Of a stretch of DNA of 54,957 nt, positions 9,960-18,150 are shown piece after piece. Numbering within the stretch: position 1 is the first letter of the stretch; every line of letters starts with the position of its first letter. Source of the stretch: Paenibacillus daejeonensis DSM 15491 (GTDB lineage: Bacteria > Bacillota > Bacilli > Paenibacillales > Paenibacillaceae); contig NZ_KB899671.1 in the NCBI RefSeq assembly GCF_000378385.1, positions 22,971-77,927 on the forward strand, given 5' to 3'. The notes under the pieces were generated by a model. It was not told where the DNA came from, did not search any database, and saw only the letters and a program-made list of their open reading frames with translations. The position numbers were made by a program, and so were the translations under genes.

Positions 9960-11303
9960 TTACAATCTCCAAAATGAGAATCCTTCATTTGAAATATCCG
10001 ACTTTTCCATAATGCTTTTTACATCTATTATGACTTTGGAACTGTTATCCAGGTCTTCTTTAAATAACTTACTCCAGAATTTCATATCTTTATCTATGAA
10101 TTCATTATGAGCAACTGCAAATACTAAACAATCCGCATCTTTAATTTTATCTAAATCAACAAGTTCAATTTCATATTGCTCTTTAACCTCATGTATATTT
10201 GCTATCGGATCTACAACAATTGGCCTTACACCATATTCATCCAAAACTTTAATTATATCTATTACCTTGGAGTTTCTAGTGTCCGGTGTATTTTCTTTAA
10301 ATGTAAGACCCAATATAACCACAATTGAATCTTTTACTTTTTTATTGGTATGTATTAATTTCTTAACAATAGATTCTGCTACAAATCGTCCCATACCATC
10401 ATTGATTTTCCTGCCAGCAGAAACAATTTGGCTGTGATACCCGAGTTTCTCTGCTTCATATATGAAGTAATATGGATCTACGCTTATACAGTGCCCCCCA
10501 ACTAAACCTGGGTAAAAACCAAGTGCATTCCATTTAGTGTTCATTGCTTCAATAACTTCTTTAGTGTCAATCCCCATTCGATCAAACACCATTGCCAGTT
10601 CATTCATAAAAGCAATATTTATATCACGTTGGCTATTTTCCACTACCTTTGCAGCTTCAGCGACTTTTATAGACTTCGCTTGAAAAACTCCTGCTTTGAT
10701 AATCAATTTATAAACATTGCTAATAATATCAAGAGTTTCATTATCACAAGCTGAAACTATCTTAACTATACTCGCAAGGGTATTAATTTTATCCCCAGGA
10801 TTGATTCTTTCAGGTGAGTAACCCACCTTAAAATCAACGCCATACTTTAACCCTGATTCAGCTTCAAGTATATTTACACATATGTCTTCTGTTACACCAG
10901 GATACACAGTTGATTCATATACTACTATAGATCCTCTAGTCAGATTTCTCCCTACTACTTTACTAGCATTTTCAATTGGAGCAAGATTAGGGGTCTTATC
11001 TAAATTTATTGGCGTAGGTACTGAGACAATGTGAAATTTCGCCTCTTTTAACCTTTGCTCAGAAGAAGTAAACTCTACAGTTGTATTACTTATTTCCTCA
11101 TTCCCCACTTCATTAGTGGGATCTTGCCCAGACTTATACAATTTAATTTTATCTATATTATTATCGTAACCAATAACATTAATTTTTTTTGCAAACGCTA
11201 CAGCTAAAGGCATACCTACATAGCCCAGACCGATAATGGACATTTTTTCACGTCTATCTATTAATGCTTGAAAGAGACTCAAAGGAAACACTCCATTTTT
11301 CAT
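9960..11303 (-). CDS. UDP-N-acetylhexosamine 6-dehydrogenase (WecC/TviB family)
   Basis: 447 residues. The Rossmann motif IIGLGYVGMPLA is at about residues 23-34, VPTPI at about 95, ESTVYPG at about 130, SPERINPGDK at about 165 and the catalytic cysteine in GGHCISVDPYY. This is the UDP-HexNAc branch of the family rather than the UDP-glucose branch, so the product is probably UDP-N-acetyl-hexosaminuronate. It starts 2 nt after the SDR-glycosyltransferase gene stops, so they are translationally close. Whether it acts on the GlcNAc, GalNAc or ManNAc epimer is not decided by sequence alone. Confidence 0.88.
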   Translation of the reverse strand: MKNGVFPLSLFQALIDRREKMSIIGLGYVGMPLAVAFAKKINVIGYDNNIDKIKLYKSGQDPTNEVGNEEISNTTVEFTSSEQRLKEAKFHIVSVPTPINLDKTPNLAPIENASKVVGRNLTRGSIVVYESTVYPGVTEDICVNILEAESGLKYGVDFKVGYSPERINPGDKINTLASIVKIVSACDNETLDIISNVYKLIIKAGVFQAKSIKVAEAAKVVENSQRDINIAFMNELAMVFDRMGIDTKEVIEAMNTKWNALGFYPGLVGGHCISVDPYYFIYEAEKLGYHSQIVSAGRKINDGMGRFVAESIVKKLIHTNKKVKDSIVVILGLTFKENTPDTRNSKVIDIIKVLDEYGVRPIVVDPIANIHEVKEQYEIELVDLDKIKDADCLVFAVAHNEFIDKDMKFWSKLFKEDLDNSSKVIIDVKSIMEKSDISNEGFSFWRL

Positions 11304-11305
11304 AT

Positions 11306-13327
11306 TTACATATTCTCATTTGAAAGCTGTTGATAAAGAGCAATATGTTTTTTTAAATTATTCTGTAGAGAATAAACTTCTTTTACTCTTCTTAAGTTGA
11401 ATTTCTTTTCTTCCTCCATCTCCTCTGGGTTATTATAATAAAACAAAACCTTTTGAGAGAATTCATCAGAGCTTACAAAGACGTTGCTTTTGTTGCCTAC
11501 AACCTCTACTGATCCACCTGAATTAGTTGTAAGCACAATATTTTTTCTACTCATTGCTTCGACCAATGTTCTTCCAAACGATTCAGTATTATAATTCGAA
11601 GTCAAAATAAATACATCCAATTTATAATAAAAAACATCCATCTGTTTCAAATCTATATTTATAGCGCCATTAAATCTTTCTCCTAGTAGTTCTTTCAATC
11701 TATTAAACATATCAATTGTTTGCTGTTTTGAGTGTTCATCTAAACATCCTACTGCCATTTCAACATATAATTTATCTCCAAGAACATCTTTAAGCTTTTC
11801 ACAAATTTCTTCTGCTAAAGGCCAATTCTTCCAATCACAATACCGACCAGCGAACCCTATTTTTATACAATTTGAATTTGAATTCTTCTTTTTTAAATTC
11901 TCATCAAATTCCTCAAATAATAGGCCTGCAGTATTCTCTATAATCTTAAATTCTACCTTATTATTTTTTTTAGCAGTTATAGCTTTTTCCCAATGGGTCA
12001 TGTTAAATTGCGTTGTAGTTACAAAAACATCCAACTCATTTATAAAAAATAAAAAAACCTTTCTAATTAAATCATTATACTTTGTATACAAACCTCTTTC
12101 GGTATGAACAAACTTTATATCATTTGAAATCATCTTAATCTTCTTCAACAAAGAAATTATAAAAAAACTAACTTGGGCCTGGGTGTGAATCACTTTTGGT
12201 TTATTGCTTTTTATTACACCTTTAATTCTAAAAATATATCTTAGGAATTTAATCGGTTTCTTTACCAAGTGCTTAATTCTAGTTTCAGAAGTAACATCGT
12301 AGTAAGATATCGCTTCAATTGGTTCTTTTATTATCCCTGGCTGAATGACACCTAATGGGAATAAATCTTTGATTCCTCGCAAAATAATTTTTGTAGACTC
12401 TTGCTCTCCCCCTACGCTATCTAACGCATTATCACCTATAATTATGACATCTGGTTTGTTTTTAGTTTCTGTTCTAAGTATGGATTCACTCAAATTAAAA
12501 ATTTGATAATCACCATACGGGTATGTACTTAAAGATTTACTATAGGTAAAATTACCAAACAGTTTTCTTGTTAATTTTGATTTAAAGACCTTAATAAATG
12601 GATTGAATACTTTAGTGAGTCTAACCGTTCTCCCATGAAATCTAGCTATTAATTCTACTAACTCGCTTGTCTTAACATAATCTTTGTTTTGGGGATAAAA
12701 AACACCTTGATCGTTATTAAGTATTATGAACTTTATCAATTCGCATAAATTATCAATATAAAGCATGCTTCTTTCATTATCTGCGTCTGGAAAAACAGGA
12801 GTTTTCAAAGCGAAATTCGATAGTTTTTTGTAGTTTCCTTTAGCTTCTTTACCATAAACCATAGGGGCTCTTATAATAGCCACTTTAAAGTTAGTATCGG
12901 AGATCTTTTTTAATCCTTGTTCAGCTTGCAATTTGCTCATACCATAAAAGTTAGATGGATTGGGGACTGTATCCTTATTTATTTGGAATTTTTCACTTTT
13001 ACTTTCCCCGTAAACAATCATACTACTCATGAAAACAAATTGTTCTACGCCTTCATTTTTAGCTTTTTCTGCAAGTTCAATCGTTAGATCTCTATTAACT
13101 TTATAATAAATTTCTTCCATATCAGACTTTGCATCTACATGTGCTATTCCTGCTACGTGCAGTATAACATCATAATCTCCAAATTCTTTATTTTTCCAAT
13201 CCTCATTTTTACAAGATATAAAATCCGTTTGAATTTGCTTATCTTTGCTTACCCAAGAAGCGAACGAATTACCAATATAACTATTTTTCGCTGTGACTAG
13301 CACTTTTTTAGTGACAACAGTATTCAT
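11306..13327 (-). CDS. Fused NAD-dependent epimerase/dehydratase and GT4 glycosyltransferase
   Basis: 673 residues in two parts. Residues 1 to about 288 form an extended SDR: a nucleotide-binding segment VTAKNSYIGNSF, HVAGIAH, catalytic-type serine in FMSSMIVYG and YxxxK (Tyr128, Lys132), ending in the NLSESILRTE tail usual for the end of such enzymes. From about residue 290 a new start-like segment (PDVIIIGDN, GGEQEST) opens a GT-B glycosyltransferase with FAGRYCDWKNW and the E-x7-E motif ESFGRTLVE. These functions are normally separate genes. There is no stop at the join. It overlaps the upstream sugar transferase by 4 nt. Confidence 0.85.
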   Translation of the reverse strand: MNTVVTKKVLVTAKNSYIGNSFASWVSKDKQIQTDFISCKNEDWKNKEFGDYDVILHVAGIAHVDAKSDMEEIYYKVNRDLTIELAEKAKNEGVEQFVFMSSMIVYGESKSEKFQINKDTVPNPSNFYGMSKLQAEQGLKKISDTNFKVAIIRAPMVYGKEAKGNYKKLSNFALKTPVFPDADNERSMLYIDNLCELIKFIILNNDQGVFYPQNKDYVKTSELVELIARFHGRTVRLTKVFNPFIKVFKSKLTRKLFGNFTYSKSLSTYPYGDYQIFNLSESILRTETKNKPDVIIIGDNALDSVGGEQESTKIILRGIKDLFPLGVIQPGIIKEPIEAISYYDVTSETRIKHLVKKPIKFLRYIFRIKGVIKSNKPKVIHTQAQVSFFIISLLKKIKMISNDIKFVHTERGLYTKYNDLIRKVFLFFINELDVFVTTTQFNMTHWEKAITAKKNNKVEFKIIENTAGLLFEEFDENLKKKNSNSNCIKIGFAGRYCDWKNWPLAEEICEKLKDVLGDKLYVEMAVGCLDEHSKQQTIDMFNRLKELLGERFNGAINIDLKQMDVFYYKLDVFILTSNYNTESFGRTLVEAMSRKNIVLTTNSGGSVEVVGNKSNVFVSSDEFSQKVLFYYNNPEEMEEEKKFNLRRVKEVYSLQNNLKKHIALYQQLSNENM

Positions 13328-13947
13328 AGGCTCGTGTTTTTCCTCGCATTCCCTTTAGATTGCACTCGCCCTTCTACAACACCTTCACTTTTCAATACCG
13401 TTTTGAAGGTAAGAAGAAAACACTTGATGTCCATTTTTGCACCCATATTTTCAACATACTCCCCATCAAGCTTCGCTTTTATTTCAATTGGAAGCTCATC
13501 TCGTCCATTAATTTGTGCCCATCCCGTTAGGCCTGGTTTAATATCATTAGCACCATATTTATCTCTTTCAAAAATTAGGTCATATTGATTCCACAAAGCT
13601 GGTCTGGGACCAACAAAAGACATCTGACCTACAAAAATATTCCATAACTGGGGTAGCTCATCAAGTGATGTTTTTCTCAAAAACTTACCGACCCGGGTTA
13701 TGTATTGATCCGGATCGGTAAGAAGATGAGTGGGCATCTCACTTGGAGTATCAATTTTCATAGTTCGAAACTTTAAAATATAATAATAATTCTTATTAAG
13801 ACCAACTCTTTTTTGCCTAAATAAAATCGGGCCTTTAGAATCAACTTTTATCACTAAGACAAGTATGAGTATAACAATGGATAAGATAATCATACTAGAA
13901 AGTGAAAGTAAGATATCTATCGTTCTCTTAAATTTTAAGAAAGTCAT
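13324..13947 (-). CDS. Undecaprenyl-phosphate sugar-1-phosphate transferase, initiating enzyme (cluster 1)
   Basis: 207 residues, the short type with a single N-terminal membrane segment (residues about 10-33), not the long WbaP type. Conserved motifs are KFRTM, TRVGKFLRKTSLDELPQ, the core FVGPRPAL and PGLTGWAQINGRD. It starts repeat-unit assembly by moving a sugar-phosphate from a UDP-sugar to undecaprenyl phosphate. The UDP-GlcNAc 4,6-dehydratase-type gene nearby suggests a diamino- or deoxy-sugar as a possible substrate, which is inference. It marks the 5' boundary of the AT-rich cassette. Confidence 0.9.
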   Translation of the reverse strand: MTFLKFKRTIDILLSLSSMIILSIVILILVLVIKVDSKGPILFRQKRVGLNKNYYYILKFRTMKIDTPSEMPTHLLTDPDQYITRVGKFLRKTSLDELPQLWNIFVGQMSFVGPRPALWNQYDLIFERDKYGANDIKPGLTGWAQINGRDELPIEIKAKLDGEYVENMGAKMDIKCFLLTFKTVLKSEGVVEGRVQSKGNARKNTSL

Positions 13948-13979
13948 TAAAAACTCCCCTACTCTAAATAACTTTTTCC

Positions 13980-14672
13980 CTATTGTCTACTTGAAGTTTG
14001 TTCCCCATAACTCTTCCCGGTACTAAGCCCATGTTTTGTAGCAACTGCAATAATTTCATCGTACTGCTCTTCAGTCAGTTTTTCTAACATTAATGCTCTA
14101 GCCTCTTTTTTCTCTTCGACGGTCAACCCGCCACTAGCCAACTCTTGGAGACGCTTGATATCTTCCACACTGAGTTGACCCATAATAATAGACAGCACTT
14201 TAGATTTATCGCCAAGCGTTACATTATCCTGCACATGCTGCGCCTTATCCGGCGTAACCTCAGCTGAGTAACCATCTAAGTCTTCAGGTGTTGTTGGGGC
14301 GGGATTGTTACTAGGTTTACCTCCTGAAGCTCCATCAGCCCCCGTACCTTTACTTGTTCCTGGTGTAGCAGTACCATCGGTCACAGCCCCGCCCTCAGAA
14401 GAATCTCCATCCCCGGAGCCACCGCCTCCTACAGGAGTGTTGTTACCAGTAGCCTGCTCACCGCCAGCATCAGCCGTGATATCTCCAAAATCGATCTCTG
14501 CTGCCATCTGTTCCAAGAACTTGTCGATAGCATAATTAGCCGCAAAAAGACCACCGGCACCAAGAATGACCACTATAGAGAGCGTCCATAGCAGTACCTT
14601 GGGCCAGCGTTTCTTCTTGCGGTAACGCTTCTTACGAACTCTTATTTGCTCTGGTGGCTGTTGTTCACTCAT
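13980..14672 (-). CDS. Membrane-anchored protein of unknown function (short paralogue)
   Basis: 230 residues. A strongly basic N-terminus (RVRKKRYRKKKRWPK) precedes one membrane helix (about residues 25-45), then a Gly/Ser/Thr/Pro-rich linker (about 75-130), then a compact helical module of about 60 residues with LTVEEKKEARALMLEKLTEE. The same layout and a related final module occur in the 404-residue protein at 24398-25612. It is predicted to be exported with the module outside the membrane. Its ATG overlaps the stop of the dehydratase gene by 4 nt, so it is part of the operon. I do not recognise the family. Confidence 0.8.
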   Translation of the reverse strand: MSEQQPPEQIRVRKKRYRKKKRWPKVLLWTLSIVVILGAGGLFAANYAIDKFLEQMAAEIDFGDITADAGGEQATGNNTPVGGGGSGDGDSSEGGAVTDGTATPGTSKGTGADGASGGKPSNNPAPTTPEDLDGYSAEVTPDKAQHVQDNVTLGDKSKVLSIIMGQLSVEDIKRLQELASGGLTVEEKKEARALMLEKLTEEQYDEIIAVATKHGLSTGKSYGEQTSSRQ

Positions 14673-16555
14673 GATACGACGGCCTCCCTTTCTATTTGAA
14701 TCGTTGACGTTGCTTTGACGATTGGTCTTTCAATTTGTTCTTCATATAACGGAACGATACTCGTGATCGCCATTCTTACGTTGTCTGGAGGTTCACTGAC
14801 AACCTTCTCAAGCCGCTTGTATTCCAGCTCCAGCTCGGCGCGGTTAATGTTAGACGGCTTGCCTATGTAGATGCGCTCGTGCGTGGTAGAGGTGATGGCC
14901 TCTTCATCAGTGAGCAGCTCTTCGAACAGCTTCTCGCCTTCACGCATGCCGGAGAATTCGATTGGAATCTCTGCATACGGTTCGAAGCCAGAGAGCCGGA
15001 TGAGGTCTTCCGCCAGCTTCAAGATCTGTACCGGCTTGCCCATATCGAGGACGAAGATCTCGCCGCCCTTGGCGAATGAACCAGCCTGAATGACCAACTG
15101 TACGGCCTCCGGAATGGTCATGAAGTATCTCACCATCTCAGGATGAGTGACGGTGACCGGGCCGCCCCTTGCGATCTGCTGCTTGAAGTAAGGTATGACA
15201 CTGCCACGACTTCCGAGGACATTGCCGAATCGGACGGCAACGAACTTGGTCCGGCTGCTTGCGCCCAGACTCTGCACATACATTTCAGCGATCCGTTTGG
15301 TAGCTCCCATGATGCTGGTCGGATTGACGGCCTTATCCGAGGAGATCATGACAAACCGTTCCGAGCCATATTTATCTGCACAATCTGCTACATTCTTCGT
15401 GCCGAAGCCGTTATTTTTGACGGCCTCCGCTGGGTTGCGTTCCATGAGTGGCACATGCTTGTGGGCAGCCGCATGGAACACGACCTGTGGACGATGGGTG
15501 CGGAACACCTCGTCCATCCGCTCCCGGTCCTGAATATCCGCAATGACGGTCTCTAGGTCGAGCCACGGGAACTTGTTGCGGAGCTCCATCTCTATGGTGT
15601 AGATACTGTTCTCGCCATGCCCGAGCAGCAGCAGCCGATCAGGATGGAAGGTGCCGATCTGGCGACATAGCTCGGATCCGATGGATCCGCCAGCGCCAGT
15701 GACCAGTACCGTTTTGTTCTGTACGTAATTGGCAATCCCCTCTAGATCCGTAATGACTGGATCACGTCCCAGCAAGTCCTCGACACTGACGTCGCGGATC
15801 GCCTTGACGGATACCCGGCCCGTAATTAGATCGTTCAGGGCTGGAATCATTTTCACCTTGATTCCAGATGCCAAACTGAGGTTAATAAGTTCAGAGATTG
15901 CTTTCTTGGGCGCAGATGGCATAGCGATAATGATCTCTGCAATGCCATGCTCCTTGACGGCCGATTGAATCATATTACGGTCCCCTAATACGGGAAGACC
16001 ATAGACTTGCATGCGCTGCTTGAGCGGATCATCGTCGATGAACCCGACAAGCTTCCATTCTCCAAAAGCCGGATTCTGCAATTCCTTGGCAATCAGTGCG
16101 CCACAGTCGCCTGCACCGATGATCAGCACAGAGGATTGCGCTTTTTGCTCAGCGCGCTTCGCCCTACCATTACGCACCAGTCGGTAGAAGAAACGGATTC
16201 CGCCTGAGAGGAGCAACATCGTCTCCAGCGTTCGTACGGCAATGCCAACCGGTACGAATTCACGGAACAATAGTGCTGTAATAAGGTACGAGAATACCCA
16301 ACCAATACTTACCGCTTTGAGGATAGCGATAATCTCGCTAATACTGGCATATTGCCACATCCGGTGATAGAGACGGTAATAGACCATGGCAGCACCGCAG
16401 ACGATCATGGAGACGGCAGAGTAGAGCATGAATTGCATCTGGACCGCTTGCGGCAAGGTGCCGTTATACTTGAACAGATACGATGTCCCTATACTGAACC
16501 ATACAATGACGATATCGACTACAAACAAGGCCAGCAATTTCTGCTTGGTACTCAT
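14669..16555 (-). CDS. CapD/PglF-type nucleotide-sugar 4,6-dehydratase, membrane-bound
   Basis: 628 residues from ATG at 16555, which has GGGAGG six nt upstream. An open frame to 16615 would overlap the kinase gene and is rejected as the start. There are four N-terminal membrane helices (to about residue 120), a first Rossmann motif GAGDCGALIAKEL, then the catalytic SDR domain with VTGAGGSIGSELC and the family signature SSDKAVNPTSIMGATKR, where Met replaces the usual Tyr and Lys is kept. The family removes water from UDP-GlcNAc to give a 4-keto-6-deoxy sugar. It is downstream of the Wzz/kinase pair. Confidence 0.92.
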   Translation of the reverse strand: MSTKQKLLALFVVDIVIVWFSIGTSYLFKYNGTLPQAVQMQFMLYSAVSMIVCGAAMVYYRLYHRMWQYASISEIIAILKAVSIGWVFSYLITALLFREFVPVGIAVRTLETMLLLSGGIRFFYRLVRNGRAKRAEQKAQSSVLIIGAGDCGALIAKELQNPAFGEWKLVGFIDDDPLKQRMQVYGLPVLGDRNMIQSAVKEHGIAEIIIAMPSAPKKAISELINLSLASGIKVKMIPALNDLITGRVSVKAIRDVSVEDLLGRDPVITDLEGIANYVQNKTVLVTGAGGSIGSELCRQIGTFHPDRLLLLGHGENSIYTIEMELRNKFPWLDLETVIADIQDRERMDEVFRTHRPQVVFHAAAHKHVPLMERNPAEAVKNNGFGTKNVADCADKYGSERFVMISSDKAVNPTSIMGATKRIAEMYVQSLGASSRTKFVAVRFGNVLGSRGSVIPYFKQQIARGGPVTVTHPEMVRYFMTIPEAVQLVIQAGSFAKGGEIFVLDMGKPVQILKLAEDLIRLSGFEPYAEIPIEFSGMREGEKLFEELLTDEEAITSTTHERIYIGKPSNINRAELELEYKRLEKVVSEPPDNVRMAITSIVPLYEEQIERPIVKATSTIQIEREAVVS

Positions 16556-16592
16556 GTCTCGCCTCCCTTTCCTTCCTGCTTGCCCTCGGACA

Positions 16593-17285
16593 CTACTTGC
16601 TGTCCGCCGTGCCATAGTAATAGTAATAATAAGCTTCCGAAGACTTTCGCTTCACGTTGTTCATCACGACTCCCAGGACACGGGCACCCACTTTATCCAG
16701 GTTGGCCTTCGCCTTGATGGCAATGTCGCGTTTGACCTTTCCATAATCAATGACCAGCAGCACACCATCACTCTTGGTAGCGACGATCTGGGCATCGGTT
16801 ACCGCCAGCAGAGGCGGGGTATCAATCAAGACAACATCATATCGGTTGCGTAGCTCGCCGATCAGCGCCGTCATACGCCGGGACGCAACCATTTCAGCCG
16901 GATTCGGGGGAATCGGCCCTGCAGTAATGACACTAAGATTAGGCACATTCGTCTTCTGAATCACATCCTCCAGCGAGGCTTGTTGAGACAGTACGGACGA
17001 AAGGCCAAAGCGGTTGCTGACACCAAACGTATGGTGCTCGGTCGGTTTACGCATGTCTGCATCCACCAGAACAACCGAACGATCCATCTGGGCATAGGTT
17101 ACGGCAAGGTTGGCAATCGTCGTTGATTTCCCCTCACCCGGACCAGCCGAGGTGACCATAATGACCTGCATAGACTCATCGATTGACGAGAAGTCTACAT
17201 TAGTTCGCAGCGAACGATAAGACTCAGAAATCGGAGATTTCGGATTAGTGACAGTGATTAGATGACGTTTATTCGACTGTGACAC
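16593..17285 (-). CDS. Bacterial tyrosine kinase (CpsD/YwqD type), cluster 1
   Basis: 230 residues from GTG at 17285, which is preceded by GGTGAG at good spacing and overlaps the Wzz gene by 17 nt. The open frame runs to 17357 but that start would overlap more deeply and has no better site. It has Walker A GPGEGKSTT, Walker A' VVLVDADMRKP, Walker B VVLIDTPP and a C-terminal tyrosine cluster YYYYYYG, the autophosphorylation tail. It works with the membrane adaptor at 17269-18030 and is presumably dephosphorylated by the YwqE homologue at 20697-21479. Confidence 0.92.
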   Translation of the reverse strand: MSQSNKRHLITVTNPKSPISESYRSLRTNVDFSSIDESMQVIMVTSAGPGEGKSTTIANLAVTYAQMDRSVVLVDADMRKPTEHHTFGVSNRFGLSSVLSQQASLEDVIQKTNVPNLSVITAGPIPPNPAEMVASRRMTALIGELRNRYDVVLIDTPPLLAVTDAQIVATKSDGVLLVIDYGKVKRDIAIKAKANLDKVGARVLGVVMNNVKRKSSEAYYYYYYGTADSK

Positions 17286-18030
17286 GTTCGAGCTCACCCG
17301 CTTTCTGATAGGATCGGTTCTCCTGTAGCGACTTCTGTTTCTCTTGCTCATCGACACGAGTAATCATAGCCAACGTTGGCAATCCCAGCGCCTGCTGGAT
17401 ATCCTCTTCGGTCTTAAGCGTATCGTCCATATATTCCAACAAAAATGCGATTCCTGCTGCAATCATCAGCGACACGATGAAACCAATCGCGATGTTCAGT
17501 GGGATATTCGGCGCCACTGGAGATGGCGTAATGTCCAGTTTGGCTGCATTGAGGATGGAGACATTCTCTACGTTCAAGATCTGTGGAATTTCCTGTTGGA
17601 AAATAAGGGACACCGCATTGACGATCTCTGCTGCCTGACGGTAGCTAGTATCCTGAATGCTCAGTGTCATGACCAACGTGTTATTAACCGCATTGACTTG
17701 AATACGTTGGGTTAACTGCTCAGAGGTCAATCCGAACTCCGGGTGCTCTGAGACAACGCGGTCCATGATCGCCGGGGTACGGATAATTTCTTTGTATGTA
17801 TCGATCATGCGAATATTAGTGTTGATCTCATTTAGATCCAACTGGGGAGCAGAAGCTTGAGTGTCAGCTCGGTTGACGATGATTTTGGTTGAGGCTTGGT
17901 AGACGGCTTCCTTGAAAAACATACTATAAACGGCTGCGGCCACGGTCGAGATGAGGACAATCGCCACGATCAGCCAGATGCGCTTGCGAAGAATGCGAAA
18001 GTAATCCCGCAAGTCTAATTCAGTGGACAA
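17269..18030 (-). CDS. Chain-length determinant / kinase adaptor (Wzz, YveK type), cluster 1
   Basis: 253 residues. There are two membrane helices (about 17-38 and 178-200) around an extracellular loop, with the proline-rich segment ITPSPVAPNIP just before the second helix, as in polysaccharide co-polymerases of Gram-positive bacteria. The C-terminal cytoplasmic tail (DDTLKTEEDIQQALGLPTLAMI) activates the separate kinase. The start is TTG at 18030, with GGAGG nine nt upstream; the cluster 2 paralogue also starts with TTG. Confidence 0.92.
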   Translation of the reverse strand: MSTELDLRDYFRILRKRIWLIVAIVLISTVAAAVYSMFFKEAVYQASTKIIVNRADTQASAPQLDLNEINTNIRMIDTYKEIIRTPAIMDRVVSEHPEFGLTSEQLTQRIQVNAVNNTLVMTLSIQDTSYRQAAEIVNAVSLIFQQEIPQILNVENVSILNAAKLDITPSPVAPNIPLNIAIGFIVSLMIAAGIAFLLEYMDDTLKTEEDIQQALGLPTLAMITRVDEQEKQKSLQENRSYQKAGELERVTVE

Positions 18031-18086
18031 CGTTAATTCCCTCCATAACTATAGAAGCGCGTAGCGCTTGGTAATAAAACGTGCAA

Positions 18087-18122
18087 AGCATCCTCCTCTC
18101 ACCTAAGAGAGAAGAGGATGCT
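18087..18122 (-). terminator. Stem-loop between SLH protein 1 and Wzz 1
   Basis: AGCATCCTC (18087-18095) pairs with GAGGATGCT (18114-18122), and inner CTCTC/GAGAG bases extend the stem. It is 29 bp after the SLH stop. The T run on the minus strand is weak, so this may be a partial terminator or an mRNA-stabilising hairpin between the SLH gene and the rest of the cluster. Confidence 0.45.
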
Positions 18123-18150
18123 GTTGCCTGACTAAGGATAGATGAGGATA

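Noticed and set aside
16555-16615. Upstream ATG for the CapD-type gene
   Set aside because: It would overlap the kinase gene and adds 20 basic residues; GGGAGG is correctly spaced for the ATG at 16555.
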